Assembly (NCBI RefSeq): GCF_019392335.1
Contig: NZ_JAHXRQ010000013.1
Location: 1 to 64,000 of the forward strand
Direction of reading: 5' to 3'
DNA length: 64,000 nt
DNA from: Mameliella sp. CS4
GTDB taxonomy: Bacteria > Pseudomonadota > Alphaproteobacteria > Rhodobacterales > Rhodobacteraceae
Shown: one piece after another, positions 15,575-25,220 of the stretch
Position numbering within the stretch: the stretch's first letter is position 1
Layout: each line of letters begins with the position of its first letter
The notes under the pieces: model-generated
The model's input: the letters and a program-made list of their open reading frames with translations, nothing else
What the model was told of the DNA's origin: nothing
Databases searched by the model: none
Program-made: the position numbers and the translations under genes

Positions 15575-16804
15575 TCAGCCCCGGTAGGCCTCGGGCTTCA
15601 GCCCGTATTTGGCCAGCTTGTCGTAAAAGGTCTTGCGCGGCAGTTTCAGCGCCTCGGCGGCCAGCCGCGCCTGCCCCTCGTTCTTGCGCAGCGCCTCGAT
15701 CAAGAGCGACCTCTCGACCTGCGCCATACGCTCGGCCAGCCCCAGGCCGCCTTCCGGCGCGGCCACGTCGCCCAGCCCCAGCACAAAGCGCATCGCCGTG
15801 CTCATCAGGGCGCGTGCGTTGCCCGGCCAGTCCTGCGCCATCAGGCTGGATATCAGGTCCTCGGTGATCTCCGGCGGCGCAAGGCCGGCCTGTTCGGCGG
15901 CCTGGGCGACATAATGGCGGAACAGGACCGGAATGTCCTCGGGGCGTTCCGCCAGCGAGGGGATGCGCACCTGGCAGACCTCCAGCCGGTAGTAGAGGTC
16001 GCTGGACATCTCGCCGCGTTCCGCTGCCTCAGCCAGGTCCTGCGTGCTGCCCCCGATCAGGACCGCGTCGCCCTGTTCCATGAGGTCGATCAGGGCCAGC
16101 TGCGTGTCCTGGCTGAGCGCGCCGATTCCGTCGAGAAACAGCGACCCGCCCGCGCAGCTTTGCCAGAGCGCCTGCAGCTCGGCCCGGTCCAACCCGGCGG
16201 CGGCGCGTTTCTGGAACGGCGCCTTGGCACGGGGCGAGGCCAGGTGAATAACCTCGGCCACCTTGGAAATGCCGGTCCCCGGCGCGCCTGTCACCAGCGC
16301 CTCTGTCCCGGCCCGCGCCGCGATGCGGACTCGGGCGCGCAGGCGCTCCGCCGCGGGCGATATGCCAAAGATCAACCGCGCGGCCGGGTCGCCGGTTTCC
16401 AGTTGCGCCTTCAGCCGCCGGTTTTCCAGCACCAGGCCGCGCGTCTTCAGCGCGCGGTGGACGACGGCGGTGAAATCCGCGGGGCCGCAGGGCTTTTCCA
16501 GAAAGTCGAAGGCCCCCTGCGACATCGCCCGGACCGCCATCGGAATGTCGCCCTCGCCGGTCAGAAGGATCACCGGCAGTTCCGGGTCCTGCTGGCGGGC
16601 ATAATCCAACAGGTGAAACCCGTCCCGCCCGGGCATCCGGATGTCCGAGACGATCACCCCCTCGAAATCGGGCCGGATCAGGTCCTTGGCCTCGACAAAG
16701 GACCCCGCCGTCAGGGTGTCGAAATCCGCCAGGTCCAGCGACTGCCCCAGCGCCTCTCGCACCGAGGCGTCGTCGTCGACCAGCAGAACGCGGCTGATCA
16801 TCAT
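15575..16804 (-). CDS. dctD: DctD-type response regulator with degenerate AAA+ domain
   Basis: The 409-residue protein has a receiver domain (residues 5-120; acidic Asp10-Asp12, phosphoacceptor Asp54 in VSDIRMP, Thr82, Lys104), a central AAA+ domain (about 140-345) and a C-terminal Fis-type helix-turn-helix (AQVERSLLIEALRKNEGQ...). The central domain is degenerate. The Walker A motif reads GAPGTGIS (173-180) without its lysine, Walker B reads LFLDGIG (Asp225, then Gly instead of Glu), and the GAFTGA loop that contacts sigma54 is missing with the surrounding segment. It therefore probably does not hydrolyse ATP or use sigma54. The pairing with DctB and the dctP operator supports control of C4-dicarboxylate transport. 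The start is the first of two adjacent ATGs. Confidence 0.88.
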   Translation of the reverse strand: MMISRVLLVDDDASVREALGQSLDLADFDTLTAGSFVEAKDLIRPDFEGVIVSDIRMPGRDGFHLLDYARQQDPELPVILLTGEGDIPMAVRAMSQGAFDFLEKPCGPADFTAVVHRALKTRGLVLENRRLKAQLETGDPAARLIFGISPAAERLRARVRIAARAGTEALVTGAPGTGISKVAEVIHLASPRAKAPFQKRAAAGLDRAELQALWQSCAGGSLFLDGIGALSQDTQLALIDLMEQGDAVLIGGSTQDLAEAAERGEMSSDLYYRLEVCQVRIPSLAERPEDIPVLFRHYVAQAAEQAGLAPPEITEDLISSLMAQDWPGNARALMSTAMRFVLGLGDVAAPEGGLGLAERMAQVERSLLIEALRKNEGQARLAAEALKLPRKTFYDKLAKYGLKPEAYRG

Positions 16805-16877
16805 GTCCGACCTCCAAAGGGACGGTGGGCGGGGCGAGGTTCCGTCCGCAGGACGGGACAAGCGTCGTCCAACGTCC

Positions 16878-18620
16878 TCACGCGGCCATCTCCGCCCGCC
16901 AGTAATCCAGTTCGACAGAGAACAGCGCCCCGGTTTCGGTATTGGTGCCGCGGATGCGGCCGCCAAAACTCTGCACCAGCCCGTAGGAAATCGACAGGCC
17001 CAATCCCATGCCGTCTCCCACCTGCTTGGTCGAGTAGAAAGGCTCGAACACCTTGTCGGGATCGGCAATGCCCGGCCCGCTGTCCTGCACCCGCACCTCC
17101 AGCCGGTCGCCCGGCACCAGCGTGATCTCGATCACCTTGACTTGCTGCCCCGACATGGCATCGGCGGCATTGTTGATGAGGTTGACGAAAACCTGCCCCA
17201 GCCGCACCTCGCCGCCCATGACCCAGATCGGCGCGGGCCAGGATGCCGGGCTCCAGTGCAGTGTCACGCCATCGGATTTCAACCGCGCCTCCGTCATTTC
17301 CACCGCCGAGTTCAGCACCGCCACCACGTCGACCTTGCCCATCGGCTCGGACTCGTTGCGGGCGAAGGCGCGCAGGTTCTTGATGATCCGAGCCGCCCGC
17401 GCCGCCAGACCGGCGATCCGATCGAGGTTGGCCCGCGCCTTTTCCGGCTTGCCCTTGTCCAAGAAGGCGGCGCCGTTCTCGGCGAATTGACGGATCGCCA
17501 TCAGCGGCTGGTTCAGCTCGTGGCTGATGCCTGCCGACATCTGGCCAAGCGCGCTCAGCTTGCCCGCCTCGACCAACTCCGCTTGCGCCTGACGCAGGGC
17601 GGCCTCGGCCTCTTCGCGTTCCAACACCTCGCGCCGCAGCGCGGTGTTGGCCTGTTCCAGGTACCTTGTGCGGTCCTTGACCCTTCCTTCCAGCCGCGCA
17701 TTGGCGATGCTGAGCGCACGCCGCCGCTCGGTCGCCAGGAACAGAAGCGAACCAAAAAAGAGGCAAAGCACTGCCACAACGGCGGTCTGCAACCACGCCA
17801 GCCTGCGCGCCGGCCCCACGTCCACCAGCGCCTCGCCCGTCAGGCCGATCACCGGCAGGGGCTGGACCAGATGCAGGGCGGCACGCGGGACATAGGGGCT
17901 GAGACGCTGATGCCAGACCTCGTGGTCGCCAACCATGCGCGTATCGACACCGACAACATCCCCGCCGGGACCGATCATCGCCGTGTCGGTGCGTTGCCAG
18001 AACAGCAATTCCGACCGGTTGGTGACGAACACCTGGTTCAGAGCATCGGTAAAGAAGACCGAGGGGCGCGACCCGCTCCATTCCCTTTCCAGCGCCTCGA
18101 TGTCGGCCACGAGGACCAGCACACCGCGCACCTTGCCATCCGGGCCAAAGGCCGGGACGCCGTGGAAATAGGCCCGCCGTGCGGCGCCGGCACTGATCCC
18201 CCGGTCCGCCCCCAAGGCCCCGTTAACCGCCCGCAGGAACCAGGGTCGGGCCGCCAGGTCAACGGGAACTTCGCCCTGGGCAGAGGCCAGAACGCGCCCC
18301 TCGCGGTCGGCATAAAAGGCGTTGAGCGCCCCGGTCTGATCCAGGTTCCGCAACAACACGGCCTTTGCCGCGTCCCGGTCACCCCCGGCGTGGAGCGCCG
18401 TCAGCGCCGGATGATCGGCCAGCGACACCGCAAGCGAGCGATAGCGTTGCAGCCCGGTCACCAGACGGTCGGCCGCCAGTCTCAGGTCCGACCGGCCCTG
18501 CGACTCGACCTGGCGCAGGGCCTCGGCATAGCTGGTGGTCCAGACGATCCAGCCCAGCCCCGCGACCGCGGCCAGAAAGAGCCCGACGATGGGCGCGCGT
18601 GCTGTGGCTCTGTCTCTCAT
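16878..18620 (-). CDS. dctB: C4-dicarboxylate sensor histidine kinase DctB
   Basis: The 580-residue protein has an N-terminal membrane helix (residues about 10-28), a periplasmic double-PAS-like sensor domain (about 30-280) with DctB-type features (NAFYADREGRVLAS, ARPWF, RAYFHGVPAFG), a second membrane helix (LQTAVVAVLCLFFGSLLFLA), a coiled coil (about 315-360), a HisKA domain with SHELNQPLMAIRQFAENG carrying the phosphorylated histidine, and an HATPase with the N box (NLINNAADAM), DSGPGI and GLGLSIS. It senses dicarboxylates and phosphorylates DctD, which begins 73 bp downstream. Its start lies back-to-back with a P450 gene only 58 bp away. Confidence 0.93.
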   Translation of the reverse strand: MRDRATARAPIVGLFLAAVAGLGWIVWTTSYAEALRQVESQGRSDLRLAADRLVTGLQRYRSLAVSLADHPALTALHAGGDRDAAKAVLLRNLDQTGALNAFYADREGRVLASAQGEVPVDLAARPWFLRAVNGALGADRGISAGAARRAYFHGVPAFGPDGKVRGVLVLVADIEALEREWSGSRPSVFFTDALNQVFVTNRSELLFWQRTDTAMIGPGGDVVGVDTRMVGDHEVWHQRLSPYVPRAALHLVQPLPVIGLTGEALVDVGPARRLAWLQTAVVAVLCLFFGSLLFLATERRRALSIANARLEGRVKDRTRYLEQANTALRREVLEREEAEAALRQAQAELVEAGKLSALGQMSAGISHELNQPLMAIRQFAENGAAFLDKGKPEKARANLDRIAGLAARAARIIKNLRAFARNESEPMGKVDVVAVLNSAVEMTEARLKSDGVTLHWSPASWPAPIWVMGGEVRLGQVFVNLINNAADAMSGQQVKVIEITLVPGDRLEVRVQDSGPGIADPDKVFEPFYSTKQVGDGMGLGLSISYGLVQSFGGRIRGTNTETGALFSVELDYWRAEMAA

Positions 18621-18678
18621 GGCCCGCGATCATAGACCCCTCTTGCCAGTGCTGCCAAGACGGGCCAAGCATCCCGCC

Positions 18679-19854
18679 ATGCAGCGATTTTCCCAAGACC
18701 CGACTGAAACCGGATTCGTCCAGGACCCCTACCCGTTCTACGAGCGTCTCCGCGGCGCCGGTGACCTGGCCTATTGGGAAGACTACGCGATGCCCTGTGC
18801 CGTTTCGCACCGGGCGGTCAGCGCGCTTCTGCGCGACCGCCGTTTCGGGCGAGAGATCCCCCCCCAACAGGCCCCCGCGATCCCGCCCCACCTCGCGCCC
18901 TTTTATGCCATCGAGGCGCATTCCATGCTGGAGCTGGAACCGCCCCGGCACACGCGGTTGCGCGGCCTGGTGCTGCGTGCCTTCACCTCGCGCCGGATCA
19001 AGGCGCTAGGGCCGGAGATCGCGCAGCTGTCTCATGACCTGATCGACCGCCTGCCCGAGGGTGACTGCGACCTGTTGACCGGCTTTTGTCAGCCCCTGCC
19101 GGTGATCGTGATCTGCCGCCTGCTGGGCGTGCCCGAGTCCCATGCAGATCAGTTGCTGGCCTGGTCGAACGCGATGGTCGCCATGTACCAGGCTCGCCGC
19201 GACCGTGCGATCGAGGACACTGCGCCGCGCGCGGCGCAGGAATTCTCGGACTTTCTCAAAGGCTATGTCGAGACCCGGCGCAGCCAGCCCGGCGACGACC
19301 TGATCACGCATCTGATCGCCGCCGAGGAGGATGGCGAGAAGCTGTCGACCGAAGAGCTGATCACCACCTGCATCCTGCTGCTGAACGCGGGCCACGAGGC
19401 GACAGTTCACACGATGGGCAACGGCATCAAGTGCCTGCTGGAACGCGGGCTTGGCATCACGCCGGACACCGCCGACACGCGTGTCGAGGAAATCCTGCGC
19501 TTCGACCCGCCGCTGCACATGTTCACGCGTTATGCCTATGAAGAGGTAGAGCTTTTCGGGCATCGGTTTGCGCGCGGCGACCAGGTTGCGCTGTTGCTGG
19601 GGGCCGCCAACCGCGACCCCGGCGTCTGGCCCGACCCGGCGCGCTTTGATCCCGCGCGACCGATCAGCGCCAACACCAGCTTCGGCGCCGGTCTGCATTT
19701 CTGCGTCGGCGCGCCGCTGGCCCGGCTGGAACTGCAGATCGCCCTGCCGATCCTCTTTGACCGCCTGCCCGCCCTGCGCCTGTCAAAGCCACCGAACTAT
19801 GCCAACCTCTATCACTTTCACGGGCTGGAACACCTGTGGGTCAGCGCGCATTGA
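18679..19854 (+). CDS. Cytochrome P450
   Basis: The 391-residue soluble P450 has the I-helix motif AGHEATVHT (acid-alcohol pair replaced by His-Glu-Ala-Thr, with the Thr present), the ExxR of EEILRFDPP, and the haem loop FGAGLHFCVGAPLAR with the axial cysteine. It is of the bacterial class that receives electrons from a ferredoxin; no ferredoxin or reductase is adjacent, though a ferredoxin-NADP reductase gene lies 5 kb on. The substrate is unknown. Start ATG 18679 is chosen because family sequence begins there; an ATG at 18619 overlaps the dctB start and gives a non-family leader. Confidence 0.9.
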   Translation: MQRFSQDPTETGFVQDPYPFYERLRGAGDLAYWEDYAMPCAVSHRAVSALLRDRRFGREIPPQQAPAIPPHLAPFYAIEAHSMLELEPPRHTRLRGLVLRAFTSRRIKALGPEIAQLSHDLIDRLPEGDCDLLTGFCQPLPVIVICRLLGVPESHADQLLAWSNAMVAMYQARRDRAIEDTAPRAAQEFSDFLKGYVETRRSQPGDDLITHLIAAEEDGEKLSTEELITTCILLLNAGHEATVHTMGNGIKCLLERGLGITPDTADTRVEEILRFDPPLHMFTRYAYEEVELFGHRFARGDQVALLLGAANRDPGVWPDPARFDPARPISANTSFGAGLHFCVGAPLARLELQIALPILFDRLPALRLSKPPNYANLYHFHGLEHLWVSAH

Positions 19855-19899
19855 GCGGGACATCAGAGGCCCAGGGCGCGACCGCATCGCAGCCGCTAC

Positions 19900-20355
19900 T
19901 CACAAGGGCAGCGCCGTCGTCGCCTTGATCTCTTCCATCGACAACAGCGCGGTGACGTTGTGCACCTTCACCTCTGAAATCAGCGCCTGGTAGAACACGT
20001 CATAGGCGCGGGCATTCTTCACCCGCACCTTCAGGATATAGTCGATGTCGCCCGCCAGCCGGTGCGCCTCCTGCACCTCGGGGCGTTCGCGCAGCGCCTT
20101 GAGGAACTTCGCCTGCCAGTCCGCCTCATGCTCCGACGTGCGGATCAGGACAAAGAAAGTTGCCTCGAACCCCAGCTTCTCTGCATCCAGTACGACGGTC
20201 TGCTGACCCAGCACACCGCCCTCGCGCAGTTTGCGAATCCGGTTCCAGACCGGGGTCTTGGACGACCCCACCTTCTTGGCGATTTCGTCCAGCGACTGCC
20301 CCGCATCGCGCTGCAGTTCCGCAAGAATTTTCCGATCCGTCTCGTCGATCTTCAC
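19900..20355 (-). CDS. Lrp/AsnC family transcriptional regulator
   Basis: The 151-residue protein has the N-terminal helix-turn-helix (IDETDRKILAELQRDAGQSLDEIAKKVGSSKTPVWNRIRKL) and the C-terminal RAM ligand-binding and oligomerisation domain (EVQEAHRLAGDIDYILKVRVKN). These regulators form octamers and sense amino acids. Its divergent position 142 bp from cysG suggests it controls the sulfite-assimilation operon, perhaps in response to cysteine or a related thiol; that link is inferred from position only. A 6-2-6 palindrome in the shared intergenic region is a candidate binding site. Confidence 0.9.
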   Translation of the reverse strand: MKIDETDRKILAELQRDAGQSLDEIAKKVGSSKTPVWNRIRKLREGGVLGQQTVVLDAEKLGFEATFFVLIRTSEHEADWQAKFLKALRERPEVQEAHRLAGDIDYILKVRVKNARAYDVFYQALISEVKVHNVTALLSMEEIKATTALPL

Positions 20356-20411
20356 GGCTGTTCTCCCTTGCAGCAGAGTTTGGAATTCCCATCCATCACA
20401 GCCACCCCTTT

Positions 20412-20425
20412 AGAACAAGTGTTCT
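20412..20425. promoter_or_regulatory. Candidate operator in the lrp-like/cysG intergenic region
   Basis: AGAACA-AG-TGTTCT is a perfect inverted repeat with 6-bp arms in the 142-bp gap between the divergent regulator and the cys operon. TAATAT at about 20465-20470 is a possible minus-10 box for cysG. Assignment to the Lrp/AsnC protein is inference from position. Confidence 0.45.
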
Positions 20426-20497
20426 TAATTTCCCAGCCCCATAGGCAAAACAGGGGACAATTTCCTAATATAAGGGGAAGACGCAAGGAGTTCCGAA

Positions 20498-21955
20498 GTG
20501 CAGCACTTCCCGATCTTTCTCGATCTCGCCGGGCGGCGGGTGGTTGTTTCCGGTGGCGGCGATGCCGCTCTGGCCAAGCTGCGCCTGCTGCTCAAGACCG
20601 AGGCGCGGATCACCGTTTTTGCCGCCCGCCCCGACCGCCGGATCATCACCTGGGCTGCCGAAGGCGCGCTGGCGTTGGTTCCCCGCGCGATGGAGCCGGG
20701 CGACGCGGTCTGCGCCGTGCTGTTCTACGGCGCCAACGAGGACGCGGACGAAGACGCCCGCACCGCCGCGCTGGCCCGGGCCGAAGGGGCCTTGGTCAAC
20801 GTTGTCGACAACCTCCAGGACAGCCAGTTCATCACCCCCGCCATCGTGGACCGCGACCCGGTGACGGTGGCCATCGGGACCGAGGGCGCCGCCCCGGTGC
20901 TGGCCCGCGCGATCAAGGCCGACCTCGAAGAGCACCTGCCCGCCACGCTGGGCAGGCTGGCGCGCATCGGCAAGAGTTTTCGCAAGATGGCAGAGGCCCT
21001 GCCCTTTGGCCGCGCGCGCCGCGACTTTTGGCAGGACTACTATTTCAACGCGGGCCCCCGCGCGATCACCCAGGGTGAGGAAGCGGTTGACCAGACGCTG
21101 GAAGACCTTCTCGCCCGTCACCTCGAGCGCGAACAACGTCCCGGCCATATCTCTTTTGTCGGCGCCGGTCCCGGCGACCCGGACCTTCTGACGCTGAAGG
21201 CGCGCAAGGCGCTGGATGCCGCCGACGTGGTGATTCACGACCGGCTGGTGCCGCAGCCGATCCTGGAACTGGCCCGCCGCGAGGCCACCATGATCGACGT
21301 GGGCAAGACCGGGTTCGGCCCCTCCACCCGCCAGGAAGACATCGACGCGTTGATCGTCAAGCACGGCCTGGAAGGCGCGCAGGTGGTGCGGCTCAAGGGC
21401 GGCGATTGTACCGTCTTCGGGCGTCTGGACGAGGAAATCGAGGCGGTTCTGGCTGCGGGCCTCTCTTATGATGTGGTGCCCGGCATCACCGCGGCCTCTG
21501 CCGCCGTCGCCGCCATCGGCCAGTCGATCACGAAACGCGGGCGCAATGCCTCGGCTCGCGTCATGACCGGCCACGACATGCAGGGCTTTGCCGATCACGA
21601 CTGGCGCAGCCTGGCACAGTCGGGCGAGGTCGCCGCGATCTACATGGGCAAGCGCGCCGCGCATTTCCTGCAAGGGCGCCTGATGATGCACGGCGCAGCC
21701 CCCGACACTCCCGTCACCGTGGTCGAGAATGCCTCGCGCCCCGACCAGCGGGTGCTGGACACCAGGCTCGACCGGCTCTCGACCGACCTCGCGGAGGCCG
21801 GTTTCGACGGCCCCGCCCTCATGCTCTACGGCCTCGCCCCGCGCGACGGCCTTCCCGTCACGAACTTCGATCAGGAGGCTTCCCCTTGGCCCGCAAATTC
21901 ACACCCAAAGTCGTCACCGCAAACGCCCTCCTCGCTGGCGACGTCGTCTATCTGA
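20498..21955 (+). CDS. cysG: Sirohaem synthase CysG (dehydrogenase/ferrochelatase plus uroporphyrinogen-III methyltransferase)
   Basis: The 485-residue protein carries both halves of CysG. Residues about 1-205 are the Rossmann-type precorrin-2 dehydrogenase/ferrochelatase (RRVVVSGGGDAALAKLRLLL, NVVDNLQDSQFITPAIVDR, GAAPVLARAIKADLE). Residues about 215-455 are the SAM-dependent uroporphyrin-III methyltransferase (SFVGAGPGDPDLLTLKA, VRLKGGDCTVFGR, PGITAASAAVAAIG, VTVVENASRPDQ). Together they make sirohaem for CysI. The start is GTG with AAGGAG upstream. The last 23 codons overlap the next gene in another frame, and that tail (SPWPANSHPKSS...) looks non-conserved. First gene of the operon. Confidence 0.93.
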   Translation: MQHFPIFLDLAGRRVVVSGGGDAALAKLRLLLKTEARITVFAARPDRRIITWAAEGALALVPRAMEPGDAVCAVLFYGANEDADEDARTAALARAEGALVNVVDNLQDSQFITPAIVDRDPVTVAIGTEGAAPVLARAIKADLEEHLPATLGRLARIGKSFRKMAEALPFGRARRDFWQDYYFNAGPRAITQGEEAVDQTLEDLLARHLEREQRPGHISFVGAGPGDPDLLTLKARKALDAADVVIHDRLVPQPILELARREATMIDVGKTGFGPSTRQEDIDALIVKHGLEGAQVVRLKGGDCTVFGRLDEEIEAVLAAGLSYDVVPGITAASAAVAAIGQSITKRGRNASARVMTGHDMQGFADHDWRSLAQSGEVAAIYMGKRAAHFLQGRLMMHGAAPDTPVTVVENASRPDQRVLDTRLDRLSTDLAEAGFDGPALMLYGLAPRDGLPVTNFDQEASPWPANSHPKSSPQTPSSLATSSI

Positions 21956-22185
21956 CCGCCGACAACCGCTGGAGCGTGGACCTGCGCGACGCCGAACTCT
22001 TGACCGACGAGGCCCATGCCCAGCTGCGGCTGGTCGAGGCCAGCGCGCGGCATGCCGAAGTGGTCGGTGTCTACCTCGCCGACATGGAACCGGGCGCCAA
22101 CGGTCCCGAGCCCACGCACTTTCGAGAGGCCTTCCGCCGCACCGGCCCGTCCAACTACGCGCACGGCAAACAGGCCGAGCTGTAA
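21886..22185 (+). CDS. DUF2849 family protein of the sulfite-assimilation operon
   Basis: The 99-residue protein matches DUF2849, a small family found almost only between cysG and cysI in alphaproteobacteria: KVVTANALLAGDVVYLTADNRWSVDLRDA, EASARHAEVVGVYLADM, then FREAFRRTGPSNYAHGKQAEL. The function is unknown; the genomic position implies a part in sulfite reduction or sirohaem handling. The start is a TTG preceded by CAGGAGG, 70 bp inside the end of cysG in another reading frame, an unusually long overlap that would couple translation. It is followed by cysI after 42 bp. Confidence 0.88.
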   Translation: MARKFTPKVVTANALLAGDVVYLTADNRWSVDLRDAELLTDEAHAQLRLVEASARHAEVVGVYLADMEPGANGPEPTHFREAFRRTGPSNYAHGKQAEL

Positions 22186-22227
22186 GATTTTCCGACCCCA
22201 CGCGCCAAGGCGCAAAGGAGACGACAG

Positions 22228-23901
<1,674 letters not shown>

Positions 23902-23905
23902 GCCG

Positions 23906-24709
23906 ATGAATGCCTTCACCCCGTCCAGACCTGCCGCGCAGGACACGCGGCAGGCCCCATCCGACCGCGCCGAACGGGTCGCGGCGCTGAACGCGCGCTA
24001 TCGCCATCACAGCGCCACCTCGGTGCTGGAAGGTGCGCTGCGCGATCCCGATGCCGGGCAACTGGCGCTGGTGTCCTCCTTCGGGGCGGAATCCGTGGCG
24101 CTCTTGCACCTCGTGGCGATGGTGGACCGCAAGACGCCGGTCCTCTTCATCGACACGCGGCTGCTGTTCGCGGAAACCCTGACTTACCAGCAGGAGGTGG
24201 CGGAACGGCTGCGGCTGGAGAACCTGCAGATCATCCGCACCGACCGGGCCACGCTGGACAAGCGGGACCCCTACGGCGCGCTCAGGATGTCGGACACCGA
24301 CGCCTGCTGCGCCCTGCGCAAGACAGAGCCGCTGAACGCCGCGCTGGACGGGTTCGACGGCTGGATCACCGGGCGCAAGCGCTATCAGTCCGGCACCCGC
24401 GCCGCGCTGGAGTTCTTTGAGCTGGAGGACGGCACGGGCCGGATCAAACTGAACCCGCTGGCCCATTGGACGCCCGAGGACGTGCGCGCCTACATGGAGG
24501 AAAACCGCCTGCCCAAGCATCCACTGGTGGCAAAGGGCTATCCGTCCATCGGCTGTTTGCCCTGCACCTCCAAGGTGGCACCGGGCGAAGATCCCCGCTC
24601 GGGCCGCTGGCGCGGGCAGGAAAAGGAAGAATGCGGCATCCATTTCGTGAATGGCCGCCCCGTCAGAAACGCCCCCGGTGGCGGCAAGACACAAGGAGAA
24701 AAGGCATGA
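23906..24709 (+). CDS. cysH: Adenylylsulfate/phosphoadenylylsulfate reductase with [4Fe-4S] cluster
   Basis: The 267-residue protein has the PAPS-reductase fold (SSFGAESVALLHLV, then LFIDTRLLF) and the cysteine pairs of the Fe-S type: CC in DACCALRK and C-x2-C in GCLPCTSK. The C-terminal ECGIH carries the catalytic cysteine. The four cluster cysteines imply adenylylsulfate (APS) as main substrate, which is the usual alphaproteobacterial form; sulfite is released to CysI. ATG 23906 is chosen just after the cysI stop. The stop overlaps the DUF934 start by ATGA. Confidence 0.93.
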   Translation: MNAFTPSRPAAQDTRQAPSDRAERVAALNARYRHHSATSVLEGALRDPDAGQLALVSSFGAESVALLHLVAMVDRKTPVLFIDTRLLFAETLTYQQEVAERLRLENLQIIRTDRATLDKRDPYGALRMSDTDACCALRKTEPLNAALDGFDGWITGRKRYQSGTRAALEFFELEDGTGRIKLNPLAHWTPEDVRAYMEENRLPKHPLVAKGYPSIGCLPCTSKVAPGEDPRSGRWRGQEKEECGIHFVNGRPVRNAPGGGKTQGEKA

Positions 24710-25095
24710 CGATCATCGTGCGCGACGACGGCTTTCACGCCGAGGACTGGAACGGTGACTTCGACGGCCCGGCGGCCCAGGACCTGCCGTCCGACACCGC
24801 CCCCGAAAACCTCGCCTTCGACGACGATACGGGGCTGATCCGCATCGACTTTCCCAGCTTTGCGGACGGGCGCGGCTTTACCCTGGCGCGCCTTCTGCGC
24901 CTGCGCGGCTACACCGGCCGCCTGCGGGCGCGCGGCCATGTGATCGCGGATCAATACGCGATGGCCCGCCGCTCCGGCTTTGACGAGGTCGAGATCGACG
25001 AGGCGCTGGCCGAACGCCAGCCCGAGGACCAATGGGTCTTCCGCGCCGACTGGCAATCGCATGACTACCAGGCCCGGATGCGCGGCACCGCCTGA
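24706..25095 (+). CDS. DUF934 family protein (CysX-like operon partner)
   Basis: The 129-residue protein matches DUF934: FDDDTGLIRIDFPSFADGRGFTLARLLRLRGYTGRLRARGHVIADQYAMARRSGFDEVEI. This family nearly always follows cysH/cysI in alpha- and beta-proteobacteria and is thought to assist sulfite reductase, but no activity is established. It overlaps cysH by ATGA, with ACAAGGAGAAAAGG as the ribosome site. It is the last tightly coupled gene of the operon; fpr begins 125 bp later with its own upstream region. Confidence 0.88.
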   Translation: MTIIVRDDGFHAEDWNGDFDGPAAQDLPSDTAPENLAFDDDTGLIRIDFPSFADGRGFTLARLLRLRGYTGRLRARGHVIADQYAMARRSGFDEVEIDEALAERQPEDQWVFRADWQSHDYQARMRGTA

Positions 25096-25164
25096 CGCCT
25101 TTCGCGACGTTTTGGCGACGCGGGCCGGGGCCTTCCCGGCCCGCGCCCTTGCGCCGCCTTTCAC

Positions 25165-25178
25165 CTGATACAGATCAA
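25165..25178. promoter_or_regulatory. Candidate FNR/FnrL box upstream of fpr
   Basis: CTGAT-ACAG-ATCAA matches nine of the ten fixed bases of the FNR consensus TTGAT-N4-ATCAA. It lies 43 bp before the fpr start in the 125-bp gap after DUF934. Rhodobacterales encode FnrL with this specificity. No clear minus-10 box can be fixed. Confidence 0.5.
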
Positions 25179-25220
25179 AGCTAGATATGAGGTGCCGGTT
25201 TACCTAGCCGGCAGGACGAC

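Noticed and set aside
16641..18635. A 664-codon plus-strand frame opposite dctB/dctD
   Set aside because: Shadow of two well-supported two-component genes.
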